From positions 26,812,927 through 26,876,926 of the forward strand of contig CM019713.1 in assembly GCA_009760885.1 (NCBI GenBank): 64,000 nt of DNA, given 5' to 3'. Shown in pieces: positions 55,550-64,000 of this stretch. Position numbers and translations under genes: made by a program. This DNA is from Achatina immaculata. Its lineage: Eukaryota > Mollusca > Gastropoda > Stylommatophora > Achatinidae. Below the pieces are notes generated by a model. It saw only the letters and a program-made list of their open reading frames with translations, was not told the DNA's origin and searched no databases. How positions within the stretch are numbered: the stretch's first letter is position 1; each line of letters begins with the position of its first letter.

Positions 55550-56350
55550 TTAGAAGATTTTAAAAATATTTTTAACTAGATCTGAGAAATGACATCGTCC
55601 CAGCCGGTGACACTTTCCAAACCACTGCTCACTTCATCTAACAAATGCCCAAAAGATTAAGCCCTGGCACTTGTATAAAACAATCTTTATACATACACGC
55701 TCGCGCGCACATACATACACATACACACACGTCAATTTTCCCCAGCTATGTGGTAGTGGAGACTACAGAGTGACAAACGCAGAAAATATTGAAGTATTTT
55801 ATAACTGCCCGACAAGTGTGAATGTTCCACTATACCAATCTGTCCACCAAGGCAAACCAGGGAGCCCTAACAAAAAGGACAAATCGGACCTGTGCAAATC
55901 CATCAAGTAACACCTCGATTAGCAAATGCAAGGCAACTTCCCCCAAAGTACCTGTCACGTATGACTCTATGCATTACTTGTAGCCAGGGGTGCAGCGGTT
56001 GCAAATCCCAACTAAATGCTAGATCACAGGCAACACACAGTCAACACGACACTGGAGTCATCTCCCTAAAAACACTGAAGGAAATTCTGATGTCAAAGGT
56101 CGACCACGTGGGCGGGCCCCGAGTGTAAGGAAACAACTCAATAGGACCAGCAACAGAGCTGGGCCCTTTTTCTAACAGTTTTATAGTACAGCAAACCATA
56201 CCAAATTGGGATGAATAACCTTCAACTTACATAGGAGCAATACGCAGTCAACGGATGACTGATTAAGTAGATTATTTTATACTTTCCTTCGTGTATGCAT
56301 ACCTGCCAGGTAACTAACTAACTGTGAACGGACACCAAGGCATGTCATAG
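55550..56350. other. Non-coding stretch, nothing recognised
   Basis: Short CA/TA-rich run at 55690-55730. Two frames of 78-79 codons (55671-56128) have no recognised motif. Confidence 0.5.
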
Positions 56351-56364
56351 CTTCCTTAGTGAAT

Positions 56365-57093
56365 CAGTCAGTCAGTCATTGCATGTCCCTTGCTGAACTT
56401 TGTCTCCCTAACAACTCTCCTGTAGCACTCTCGGTTGTAAGCAAGATGCATCCATTTCCAGATTATCAACGATGTCTTGCAGCCAGCTTCGCCTTGGTCT
56501 TCCTCTCTTTCTTTTTCCCATGATGTACCCTTCCAAGACGGTCTTGTCTAGATGATCATGACGTATAATGTGTCCAAAATGTTTACATTTTGTCTGTTTA
56601 ATTCTCTTTACTAGCCAGACTTCTTCAATATTAAGTTCTTGCAGTATGAATATATTTGTTCTTTTTTGTGTCAATGATATTTGGAGAACTCTTCTGTAGT
56701 ATTCACATTCAAAGGCATTTATGTGTTTCTCAGATGTTTTGTTAAGTGTCCAGGTCTCACAGGCATATATTGCGATGGGAAAGATGCATGCCCTTAAAAA
56801 TCTTATTTTTGTAGTTCTGTCTGCTCCTCTCCACAGCTTCTTTAGTTATTTTACTTTCTGAAGAGCGATAGATGCCCTCCTTTTAATTTCCCTCATTGTA
56901 TCTCCATTATTTGTTAGTAGTGTTTCAAGATAATCAAAACTCCACTTTTTCCAATTTTCCCTCATTGATACATATTTCAGCTGCCTTATTTGTTTTGTCA
57001 GTTGTCATCAATTTAGTTTTCTTCGCATTAAGATATAGGTTTTGCTCTTCACTATTCTTACAGACTGACATAATTAGTTTTTCATTCCTTTTC
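56365..57093 (-). mobile_element. LINE-A 3' part with target-site duplication
   Basis: Flanks CCTTAGTGAAT (56354-56364) and CCTTAATGAAT (57094-57104) match at 10 of 11 bases. The tail is (TGAC)n on the minus strand. It covers the region from the GMEKLIMSV codons just after YADD to the C-terminus. Frameshifts are present, including a deletion that removes part of the terminal AHNREAY region. Confidence 0.9.
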
Positions 57094-57164
57094 CCTTAAT
57101 GAATATATTCTCATATATCTCTCTCATATCTGGTACTTAGTGATCTTATCTTGTTAGACAGTGC

Positions 57165-57275
57165 TGACGTCTGCTATTTTACCTTGATAAAGTGCTGATG
57201 TCTGCTGTCTTATCCTATTATATAGTGTTAATGTCTGCTGTCTTATCTTGTTATATAGTACTGATGTCTGCCAAT
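57165..57275. repeat. About 39-bp tandem repeat, 2.7 copies
   Basis: Units contain CTGATGTCTGCTGTCTTATC then TTGTTATATAGT. Confidence 0.85.
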
Positions 57276-57279
57276 ACTG

Positions 57280-57894
57280 ACTGTTTGGAAAGTAATCTAG
57301 AATATTTCACTTTTACTCCATATGAAGATGTGGGCTTACTGCCAGTGAAATAACATAATTATTTGTTTCGTAAATGTACTAACTTTGTGCGACAGCATGC
57401 AGAAAGAACAACTAAATTTGCTGTGTCTAACATGAGAAATAGATCTGACTTTATGGTAAAAATTCCTTGTGAATAGAATAGCAATTTCATGTTGTCGGAA
57501 TAACTCTTTCTTATTTCAGAATGTATGATCTGCCCATTATTTCTTCTTCTTCTTCTTCTTCTTCGGAACTACGACCTGGTGTTCTTTGCAGGAGATGTGG
57601 TGAAGGTGTTGAAAAACAGGATCTTGTCGGGCTGGGAACGGGTTACTTCTGTGGAGCTAAAAGCTTCGAGGTGTCGGTGCACTACTTCTCTAACAGACTC
57701 CACCACCACAGGGACTATGGTGATCCCTGCCCCGTTAGGCTAGGACTGTTACTGGGAGTACTAAAGGAGAGATGAGACATGGTCTTTGCCATCTATAGTT
57801 CGCCAGCTCTGATACCAGAATGTAACTATAGGTTGCTGACTGCCAAATAGGACAGTGCCTTGGCTCCACCCCTATCCCCCAGCTTTTTCTATAC

Positions 57895-57927
<33 letters not shown>

Positions 57928-58410
57928 TATTTCTTCACATTTCTCATGACGCCAATGAACTTTTAGTGATCTGTGAAGTTTCTGTGACACAATGGACCCC
58001 AGAACAGACTCCCGTACGGCTACAAGAAATAGCTGTGACCCAACGGCTAGTCCGAAGAAGTGGGTCTGATGTGGTCCCAGCCGCTGATACAGATTCGAAG
58101 ATACAGATCTTACTGATGTAAACATTTTCCCGATGCAAAATCTTATTGATAAGAAAATCTTCTGGAGCAAAAAAAAAATATTCAAGCAAAATCTTCTTTT
58201 GCATCCTCTTGAAATAAAAATTTAATAACAGCTATCTTGTATCGCCATTTATCTCCATGAACATCAGTTTTACTGGACAGAACGGGCGAGCTGCAATACC
58301 AGAACTACTGACAAACAAAAAAAAAAGAATTAAGAAGAAGGTAACAAACGCTGATTGGGCACAAGAAAGAGTCCATCCTAGTGCTAGCCAATCAGGACCT
58401 CTTAATAGCT
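57280..58410. other. Non-coding stretch with (CTT)n and (TTTC)n
   Basis: (TTC)n lies at 57540-57563 and (TTTC)n at 57898-57930. The frame at 57521-57775 has a Ser run from the microsatellite and no recognised domain. Confidence 0.5.
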
Positions 58411-58412
58411 TT

Positions 58413-58500
58413 ACTGCGGTGTTAACAGGCTGTTGCTTGGTGTTAACAGGCTGTTGCTTAGTGTTAACAGGCTGTTACTTGGTGTTAACAGGCTGTTGCT
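58413..58500. repeat. 21-bp tandem repeat, about 4 copies
   Basis: Units read GTGTTAACAGGCTGTTGCTT plus G. Confidence 0.93.
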
Positions 58501-58544
58501 CTCATACAGTTAGCGGGGTAGGAGTCAGTGTGGTTTATTTGTAG

Positions 58545-58590
58545 AGTTTTGTTTGTTTATTTGTTTGTTTGTTTGTTTGTTTGTTTGTAA
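58545..58590. repeat. (GTTT)n microsatellite
   Basis: About ten GTTT units. Confidence 0.95.
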
Positions 58591-59257
58591 AGGAGTTTCT
58601 AGAACTTGAAGCAAGTCGTTATGATTCACTCACAAACCGACTCTGTGTTTGTGATATAATATCAACAAAGAGTCGGCTGGAGTGTGTTTAAAGTTTGGAA
58701 TTGAAGAAGAAGAAGAAGAAGCAGAAGAAGAAGAAGAAGAAATCACGATGATGATGAAGATGAATAAAGAAAGAAAGGAGGAAAGAAAGACAGAAAGAAT
58801 ACGTCAGTTCACTGAGAACTGCCCTGCGCAGACATAATCTGGCAAAATAAAAGAAGATGTTCCAAACTAATGATCTTAAGAAGATGTAAACGAAAGGAAA
58901 AACAACAGATGAAGAAGACAATGAGGTGTGATGTCCTTCTCTTGGAATAATGGATGAACCAAGATTAATCAGCCCTGAGAATACATCTGGGCTTTCCACG
59001 GGAAAACAGTTCAATCAGGTCATTTAGAGAAAGGATAAAAAATTTATAAGAGAAAAGCACACAAGCAGACGCTGTGTTATACACTAATGACCCCCAACGT
59101 CTTTACATTTGGAAGACCGTTTTTGATTTGATTCAGAAAAAATCTTTTGAGTTATTTCTCTTTCATCTATTATTTACGTTATTGCGTTTCCCTTTCACTT
59201 GTTCCAAGATTTTAAAAATTCACCTTGCCGAGTTTGGTTGTTTGTTTAATATTGTTA
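58591..59257. other. Non-coding stretch with (GAA)n
   Basis: (GAA)n lies at 58700-58742. Nothing else is recognised. Confidence 0.5.
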
Positions 59258-59515
59258 TATTCTTTCATTCTTTCTTTCTTTCTGTTTGTTTGTTCCTTTC
59301 TTTCTTTCGGTTTTCTTTTCGTCTGTTTTTGTTCGTTCATTCGTTTATTTATTTCTCTCTTTTCGAGTGTTTGTTTCTGTCCGTTTATTTGTTTGTTTTA
59401 TCAACCTTTCTTTCTTTTTGTGCGTTTTTTGTTTGTTTGTTTGTTTGTTGATCTGTTTTTCTCTCCCTCTTTCTTTCTTTTTGTTTGTTTGTTTCTTTCC
59501 AGACATCTATTTATT
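59258..59515. repeat. T-rich low-complexity block of TTTC/TTTG/TTCG tetramers
   Basis: An imperfect mixture of CTTT, GTTT and TTCG words. The Phe/Leu-rich plus frames over it (59074-59695) are artefacts. Confidence 0.88.
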
Positions 59516-59834
59516 CATCTTTTCCTCCCCCCTCTCTCTCATCAGCTTAACTGTCTCTCTTTAATCCTCTCTATTTTGTTCTCTTCATATCCTTACAATG
59601 TTATAAAGAAGGCTCTTGTGACAGGGATAAAGATTTCCTTTGATGAAACGCTTGAACAACGAAAAAAAAAAGATGATAATTTTCTCAGAACTTGAACGTA
59701 CAATATCTCATCCAGTATTGTTCTCCTCTCAACTGAATTATGAACTAAGATTTAAAATTGATCATCGTTTAAAATCTGTTGCTCTTACACTTTTCAACAG
59801 ATTATATTCTGATAGGCGAAGGAGTATGTCTGTT

Positions 59835-60195
59835 TCAGGATAATATTCTAAATGTTAACGTTCTCAATATGCCAGTGTTCTCAAAGTCTTAACGATCTCA
59901 GGTTGTTAACGTTCTCAATAAGCTAAAATTCTATATTTTAGGTTCTCAGTATGTTAACTTTTCAGATTGCTAACGTTTTCAGTATCTTAACTTTCCTGAT
60001 TTGTTCTTAGATTGTTAACGTCCTCAACATGTCACCTTTCTCGATAAGTTCATGCTCAAAGATTGTTAATGGCCTCAGCATGTCACCTTTCTTGATATGT
60101 TCATATTCTCAGACTGTTAACGTCCTCAGCATGTCACCTTTATTGGAATGTTCATGTTCAAAGATTGTTAACGTCCTCAGTATGTTAACATTATT
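59835..60195. repeat. Diverged repeat of about 50 bp with AGATTGTTAACGTCCTCAGC
   Basis: Three to four better units of about 51 bp lie at 60010-60185 and contain ATTGTTAACGTCCTCAGCAT then GTCACCTTT. More decayed, shorter GTTAACGTTCTCA-type units extend left to 59850. Confidence 0.85.
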
Positions 60196-60324
60196 TTTTA
60201 ATCTAAAAACACAACAGCCAGCAACTAAAGCTGAGAATATTCGCTTATTGTGTATCATCCAAGATCCTCTTTACATTAGAATGACAGAGAATAGAGAATA
60301 AAATTCGAAAAAACGTGGCCCCAT

Positions 60325-60420
60325 TTAAAAGTGGGCCCCGAGAAGAATGTGGCAAGATTAGAGAGAAAAAGAAGAGAAGAATGTGGCAAGATTAGAGAGA
60401 AAGAGAAGAGAAGAATGTAC
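60325..60420. repeat. 33-34-bp tandem repeat, about 2.7 copies
   Basis: Units contain AAGAATGTGGCAAGATTAGA then GAGAAAGAGAAGAG. Confidence 0.88.
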
Positions 60421-60544
60421 CAGATTATTTTAAGCTCAAAGAAGAAATAAAGGGAAAAAAAGATAAGTAAACGATGAGCAGGAAACTCTCTACTGTACAG
60501 AGAGGAACAACACAACTCCCTTGGTCATCAGAGGAAGCACCGTC

Positions 60545-60737
60545 TTCATACAAGAGTTTCGGCCCTACTAAACTCCTGACACTAAGGGGGTGGGCCCCCC
60601 CTGGGCCATGACTCTTAGGGGTCTGTGAGTTGTTTCTCTTCTTCTTTTTATTTTGTCCTGTCCTGGAATCGAACCACGGTCTTCCAAGTGGAACTGTGCA
60701 TTGGAGTGGATCTTAACCATTCTGCCACGGGGGGTGG
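60545..60737 (-). mobile_element. SINE-C: tRNA-like head with short body
   Basis: The minus strand reads GTGGCAGAATGGTTAAGATC (A-box-like) and, about 45 bases on, GTGGTTCGATTCCAGG (B-box-like), at 60665-60730 on plus. The flanking bases do not form an acceptor stem, so it is not a functional tRNA. The body runs left through a T-rich stretch. A poly-G run adjoins the head at 60731-60753. No second copy was found here, so a lone tRNA pseudogene is also possible. Confidence 0.6.
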
Positions 60738-60789
60738 GGGGGGGGGGGTGGGGCGACTGGTATTAGATATAACAACAGAAATTATTTAG

Positions 60790-61162
60790 GTTCTCAGTAC
60801 TTGACTCGCAAGCACCATGCCCATTATGAGGCCTTTTCTGGATGGGTCTTTAATCCCCGTCCTTTTATGTCAAGTCGACAACACAGGTCGTATGTGGTAC
60901 CCGGGACCTGGGCACATGCCTGGGAAGCAAAGAATAGGACCACTGTACCCTACCACGCATGATCGTAAAAGGCGACTAAGGAGGGTTCGGCATAGGGCCA
61001 GCAACCCTATCTGGTTAAAAAAAACCCATCAGACTGCTACAGAAACAGAAGCAAGGGGAAAAACAAATGCAGGTGGAAGAAGAAATGCTTATCAGGAAGC
61101 TGAAACCATGAAGGTTGTGGATGAAAGCCAACAGAAGAAAGGGTAGACCAAAAGAGAAGAAC
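60790..61162 (+). mobile_element. Collapsed LINE-E: probable 5' region fused to 3' end
   Basis: The left part has AAAAGGCGACTAAGGAGGGT then TCGGCATAGGGCCAGCAACC, which I associate with the region upstream of RTE-like endonuclease frames. From about 61125 the sequence AAGGGTAGACCAAAAGAGA and AGAACAACAGGGAGGATG equals the LINE-E 3' region at 1333-1375, and a (GAAT)n run follows. Nearly the whole coding body is deleted. Confidence 0.6.
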
Positions 61163-61706
61163 AACAGGGAGGATGAATGAATGAATGAATGAATAATCTT
61201 TATTTTTCAAGGGTAAAGAATTGGGCACGCAGGCCCGTCTTACATTCTGCCCTTCATCACTCCATCTTTCATTCTTCCCACACACTTGATTTAGTACAAA
61301 AATACAAATTAAATTAGTAAAAACATATCAAAAGAGTGTAAGATTTAACTACTACATTCAAGTTAAAAGAGAAGAAGTAATTAACCTAATAAAATAGCAC
61401 TCACGCACGCATACACACGCAGACATATACATAAATAAAAATACATTGTAAATACAGATCTTCTAACATATGTTTTTTTTAACAAACATTAAAATAATTT
61501 CTAACAATATCTAACAAGTTGCTTTTCTAACTATGTCATTGAAGTACTTGATGGTTTACGAGCCATGTGTTGAGAGAGTGCTGGCTATTTTATGGATGCA
61601 TATAATTACAAGCAAGTAAATAATGAAACAGGTTTGAGTTAAAGGATGAAGTATTACCAATGGATTTTAAATTGTAGGGGAGGGTGTTCCAGAGCTGTAC
61701 TGCAGA

Positions 61707-62822
61707 CTATGCAAGGCTTTTCTTGTACAGATCAATCCTGGATTTAAGAAGAAGACAGTTTTTTAAACGCTGGCTATGTTTAGTGTTATACGTAAACAGT
61801 GACCACAAGTAAGGCGGAGCATTGTGCGACAGAATTCTGTGAACAAACTTAACTTTGTTAAAAATGATTCTGTTTTTGAGGGGTAGAATTTTGAGTTGTT
61901 TGTGTTGATCAACAGTCTGTACTGGGTGTTTGTCACAAATAAGATTTAATGCTCGCTTGTGAAGTGAGTGGAGCCTTTTTGTGTTTGAGACTGAGCATCC
62001 ATCCCAGATTGTGGAACAGTAATCTAAGTGTGTCTGTATGTGTGATATGTAGTATATTTTTCTTGTGTCTTTGTCGATAAATTGTTTAATTTTGGCTAAC
62101 TGGTAAACTTTCTGTGCAATCAAATTTGTTAGGTTATGTACGTGAGAATTCCAAGTTAAATGCTGATCAATGATGAGTCCTAGGGATTTATGTTCATGAA
62201 CATTTTCTATTGCCTTAGTCCCAGCACAAAGCTGTAGTGAAGTTTTAGTTGCATTTTGCAGTTTCTGTCTTGTAGTGATGAGCATGGATTTTGTTTTGTT
62301 GGTGTTTATCAACATACCATTTTTATTACTCCATTTAATCAAACTGTTTATATCATTTTGGAGCGTTGTCTGTAGTTTATTGATGTCATAGTCACTACTG
62401 TAAACAGTACAGTCATCAGCGAAAAGATCACATGAAAAGTGCTTTAAATGTAGTGGTAGGTCGTTAATATAGGTAGCAAAGAGAAGAGGACCACGAATGG
62501 AGCCTTGAGGAATACCGGTATCAACCACAGACGAGCCAGATATTTTGTTTCTAAAGCAAACTACTTGTTTTCTACCTGAGAGAAAAGATGTAATAAATTT
62601 TGTTAGGTCAGGGTGTAATCTATAGCCTTCCAGCTTTTTTGCAAGAATTTCATGATCAATCATATCGAAGGCTTTCTTAAAATCAACAAAGACAGCACCA
62701 CACAATTCGTCATCATTTATATTAGACAGCCAGCTTTCTGTCATTTTAGTTAATGCTGTGTGGCAGGAGTAATTTGGTCTAAAATCTGACTGACTGTCTA
62801 TTAGTAGACTGTTTTCTTGCAT
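61707..62822 (-). pseudogene. LINE-F reverse transcriptase palm and thumb, 371 codons
   Basis: The frame contains motif A VFVDFKKAFDMIDHEIL (about residues 44-60), motif B GIPQGSIRGPLLF (103-115), the catalytic box FADD in LFADDCTVY (133-141), motif D NKTKSMLI and motif E KSLGLIIDQHLTWNSHV. Downstream is the LDYCSTIWDG and LHSLHKRALNLI region, typical of CR1/L2/Jockey-group LINEs. The catalytic residues are intact and the frame is unbroken over this part. Upstream, a 23-bp insertion at 62855-62888 separates it from the fingers. The family copies its RNA onto nicked chromosomal DNA; this copy cannot, as it is split and lacks endonuclease. Confidence 0.92.
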
Positions 62823-62833
62823 GTGGAGCAGAG

Positions 62834-63600
62834 TTAACTTTTGTATATGTTTTTCAAGAGGTTTTCTTCTTCGTTCGCAAGAGGTTTTGATAATGATGAC
62901 AGAATGGATATGGGTCTGTAGTTTGAGAGGTCACTAGTCTGTCCAAATTTAAAAAGAGGAAAAACTCTGGCGAGTTTAAAAGCATTAGGGAAATATTTTT
63001 TGTCAATACACAAGTTGTATAAGTATGTTAGTGTGTCTGTGATAACTGGTGCAGCGTAGCGTAGTATCTTGTTACTAATGTCATCACATCCTGCTGAGTT
63101 AGTGTTCTTTAAGGACCGGATGTAGTTATAAACCTCACCGACTGTGAGGAAAGGAATATTAATTTGTTTTAGCTTTACAAATTTACTGTCGCTGAAAGCT
63201 TTCAACACGCTCAGGTCGCAATTAGGGGTCGGTAATGAAGATTTTAGAATATTAATTTCTTCCCTAAAATGTTCACTGAAGTTAGTGCAAGTATCTTCAC
63301 CATTAAGTGTTTGTGGGTCAGATTGCTTCCTTTTATTTACAAGAGTATGAATCGCTTTCCAGATTGATTTACTATCAGTTTTGTCTTTCACTAAATTTCT
63401 GAAGTAATTTTTCTTTTCCTGCCTAATTAAATACTGCACCTTATTCCTAAGTGAAGATAGCTACTGAAATTTCTGCTTTTGTGAGCTTCATCCCGTTTCC
63501 TCATGAGTTGCAATATATCGGGAGTTATCCACGGGGATTTTGTTACGTGTTTTACTCTCATTTCTTTGATGGGGACACGCATGTCAAAAATATTTCCAAA
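62834..63600 (-). pseudogene. LINE-F linker and RT fingers, frameshifted
   Basis: From 63439 the frame reads YLIRQEKKNYFRNLVKDKTD, SIWKAIHTLVNK, GEVYNYIRSLKNTNSAGCDD and FPLFKFGQTSDLSNYRPISI, the last being the conserved fingers motif. It ends at 62834 in an abnormal tail caused by the 23-bp insertion. A frameshift at about 63450-63460 separates an upstream linker piece (KSPWITPDILQLMRKRDEAH) in another frame. Confidence 0.88.
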
Positions 63601-63607
63601 TATCTTG

Positions 63608-63713
63608 ATGTTGAGCAATAGAGGGCTCACCTGGACAAGAGCGGAAAAATGGCGAAGGACAGGCATTTGTGAAAAACCCTTGCGGAAGCCCAATGCGCCA
63701 TGGGCACTTAAAG

Positions 63714-63718
<5 letters not shown>
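63608..63718 (+). mobile_element. LINE-E 3' end
   Basis: GATGTTGAGCAATAGAGGGC at 63608 matches 1373-1392, and the match continues to GGGCACTTAAAGCTCAGAGA. The (GA)n that follows equals the LINE-E tail at 619-1495 but is much longer. Truncated at its 5' end against LINE-F. Confidence 0.9.

Positions 63719-63760
<42 letters not shown>
63719..63760. repeat. (GA)n microsatellite
   Basis: About 20 GA units, continuous with the LINE-E 3' tail. Confidence 0.97.
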
Positions 63761-63762
<2 letters not shown>

Positions 63763-63950
63763 ATTGATCTTTATTTCAAAAGGGTTAAGAATTGGGCACG
63801 CAGGCCCGTCTGACATTCTGCCCTTTATCATACATATTTCACTCTGTTCCAGACATTCTACAGATATACTGTTCATATAACAAACATAAATAACATTGAA
63901 GCTGAGAGACATAAAATAAAATATAACATTTACGTTTCGCTTATAAACAT
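63761..63950 (-). mobile_element. LINE-F 3'-tail fragment, unexpanded
   Basis: (GATT)n at 63759-63770 is followed by TTAAGAATTGGGCACGCAGG and CCCGTCTGACATTCTGCCC. The 8-mer GACATTCT occurs at 63812 and again at 63852, with 40-bp spacing and no expansion. The element continues right towards the window edge, with the upper limit uncertain. Confidence 0.85.
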
Positions 63951-64000
63951 TCACTCAGTACAGAAGTAACTACATACATTATAAATGACTATCTACTAAA

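Larger units (their letters stand above)
61165..63606 (-). mobile_element. LINE-F, CR1/L2-like non-LTR retrotransposon, 5'-truncated
   Basis: Minus-strand order is: linker (63600-63450), RT fingers (63439-62834), RT palm and thumb (62822-61707), a 3' UTR of about 500 bp and a 3' tail. The tail core is ACGGGCCTGCGTGCCCAATT, then an AATAAAG signal and (ATTC)n ending at 61165. This copy identifies the source of the tail fragments at 9030, 26000, 37595 and 63761. The endonuclease domain is missing. The 5' edge abuts a LINE-E 3' fragment at 63607. Confidence 0.88.

Noticed and set aside
57521..57775. Small Ser-rich host gene
   Set aside because: The Ser run is a (CTT)n microsatellite and the remaining residues match nothing I recognise.
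60665..60735. Functional tRNA gene on the minus strand
   Set aside because: A and B boxes are present, but the flanks cannot form an acceptor stem; a SINE head or tRNA pseudogene fits better.

Overview
The window looks like repeat-dense, gene-poor nuclear DNA from an invertebrate animal. The reverse transcriptase (RT) families, mariner transposons, tRNA-derived SINEs and very abundant minisatellites would suit a lophotrochozoan such as a gastropod mollusc, but that is an inference; the sequence only shows that it is eukaryotic. I found no convincing host protein-coding gene, no rRNA gene and no intact tRNA gene. Nearly every long open frame is either a decayed transposable-element protein or a by-product of a tandem array. 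I call the recurring elements LINE-A to LINE-F, SINE-A to SINE-C and mariner; these names are local labels.

Layout. 0-2 kb: 50-bp and 44-bp arrays, the second split by a LINE-E insertion. 2-14 kb: mostly non-coding, with LINE-D 3' ends (5.3, 6.8 kb), SINE-A copies (3.3, 6.3 kb), 29-bp and 47-bp arrays and a perfect 24-bp hairpin (3.43 kb). 14.5-18.3 kb: a 36/35-bp array split by LINE-A, itself split by a 1.27-kb mariner. 20-23.4 kb: two LINE-B copies at one target site, another LINE-A and a ribonuclease H (RNase H) fragment. 24-31.7 kb: a third SINE-A copy, AT-rich and GATA microsatellites, a LINE-C fragment with an internal 27-bp array, further minisatellites and a mariner scrap. 33.3-34.1 kb: a second LINE-C copy with an internal in-frame 57-bp array. 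35-39 kb: a hAT-like MITE, several 22-40-bp arrays and a second RNase H fragment. 40-42 kb: the best LINE-A copy, inserted in a 51-bp array. 42.3-50.8 kb: about 8.5 kb almost entirely of satellite, namely a 24-bp array, a 7-mer array, a near-identical 2006-bp tandem duplication and a 45-bp array. 50.8-57.1 kb: LINE-D, LINE-A, a SINE-like insertion, a second full-length mariner, two sister 22-bp arrays and another LINE-A. 57-64 kb: low-complexity tracts, SINE-C, a collapsed LINE-E, and a 2.4-kb LINE-F (CR1/L2-like) on the minus strand with a recognisable FADD reverse transcriptase.

How the parts interact. By eye, about a fifth to a quarter of the window is tandem repeat. The arrays and retroelements are linked in two ways. 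Three LINEs sit inside three different minisatellites with clean 8-9-bp target-site duplications. At least three other arrays appear to have grown from LINE sequence itself: two at different places in LINE-C coding sequence, and one from an 8-base direct repeat in the LINE-F 3' tail. This two-way LINE-minisatellite traffic is the most interesting property of the window, together with a 12-bp insertion in the LINE-F RT that looks like an extremely short retrotransposition event.
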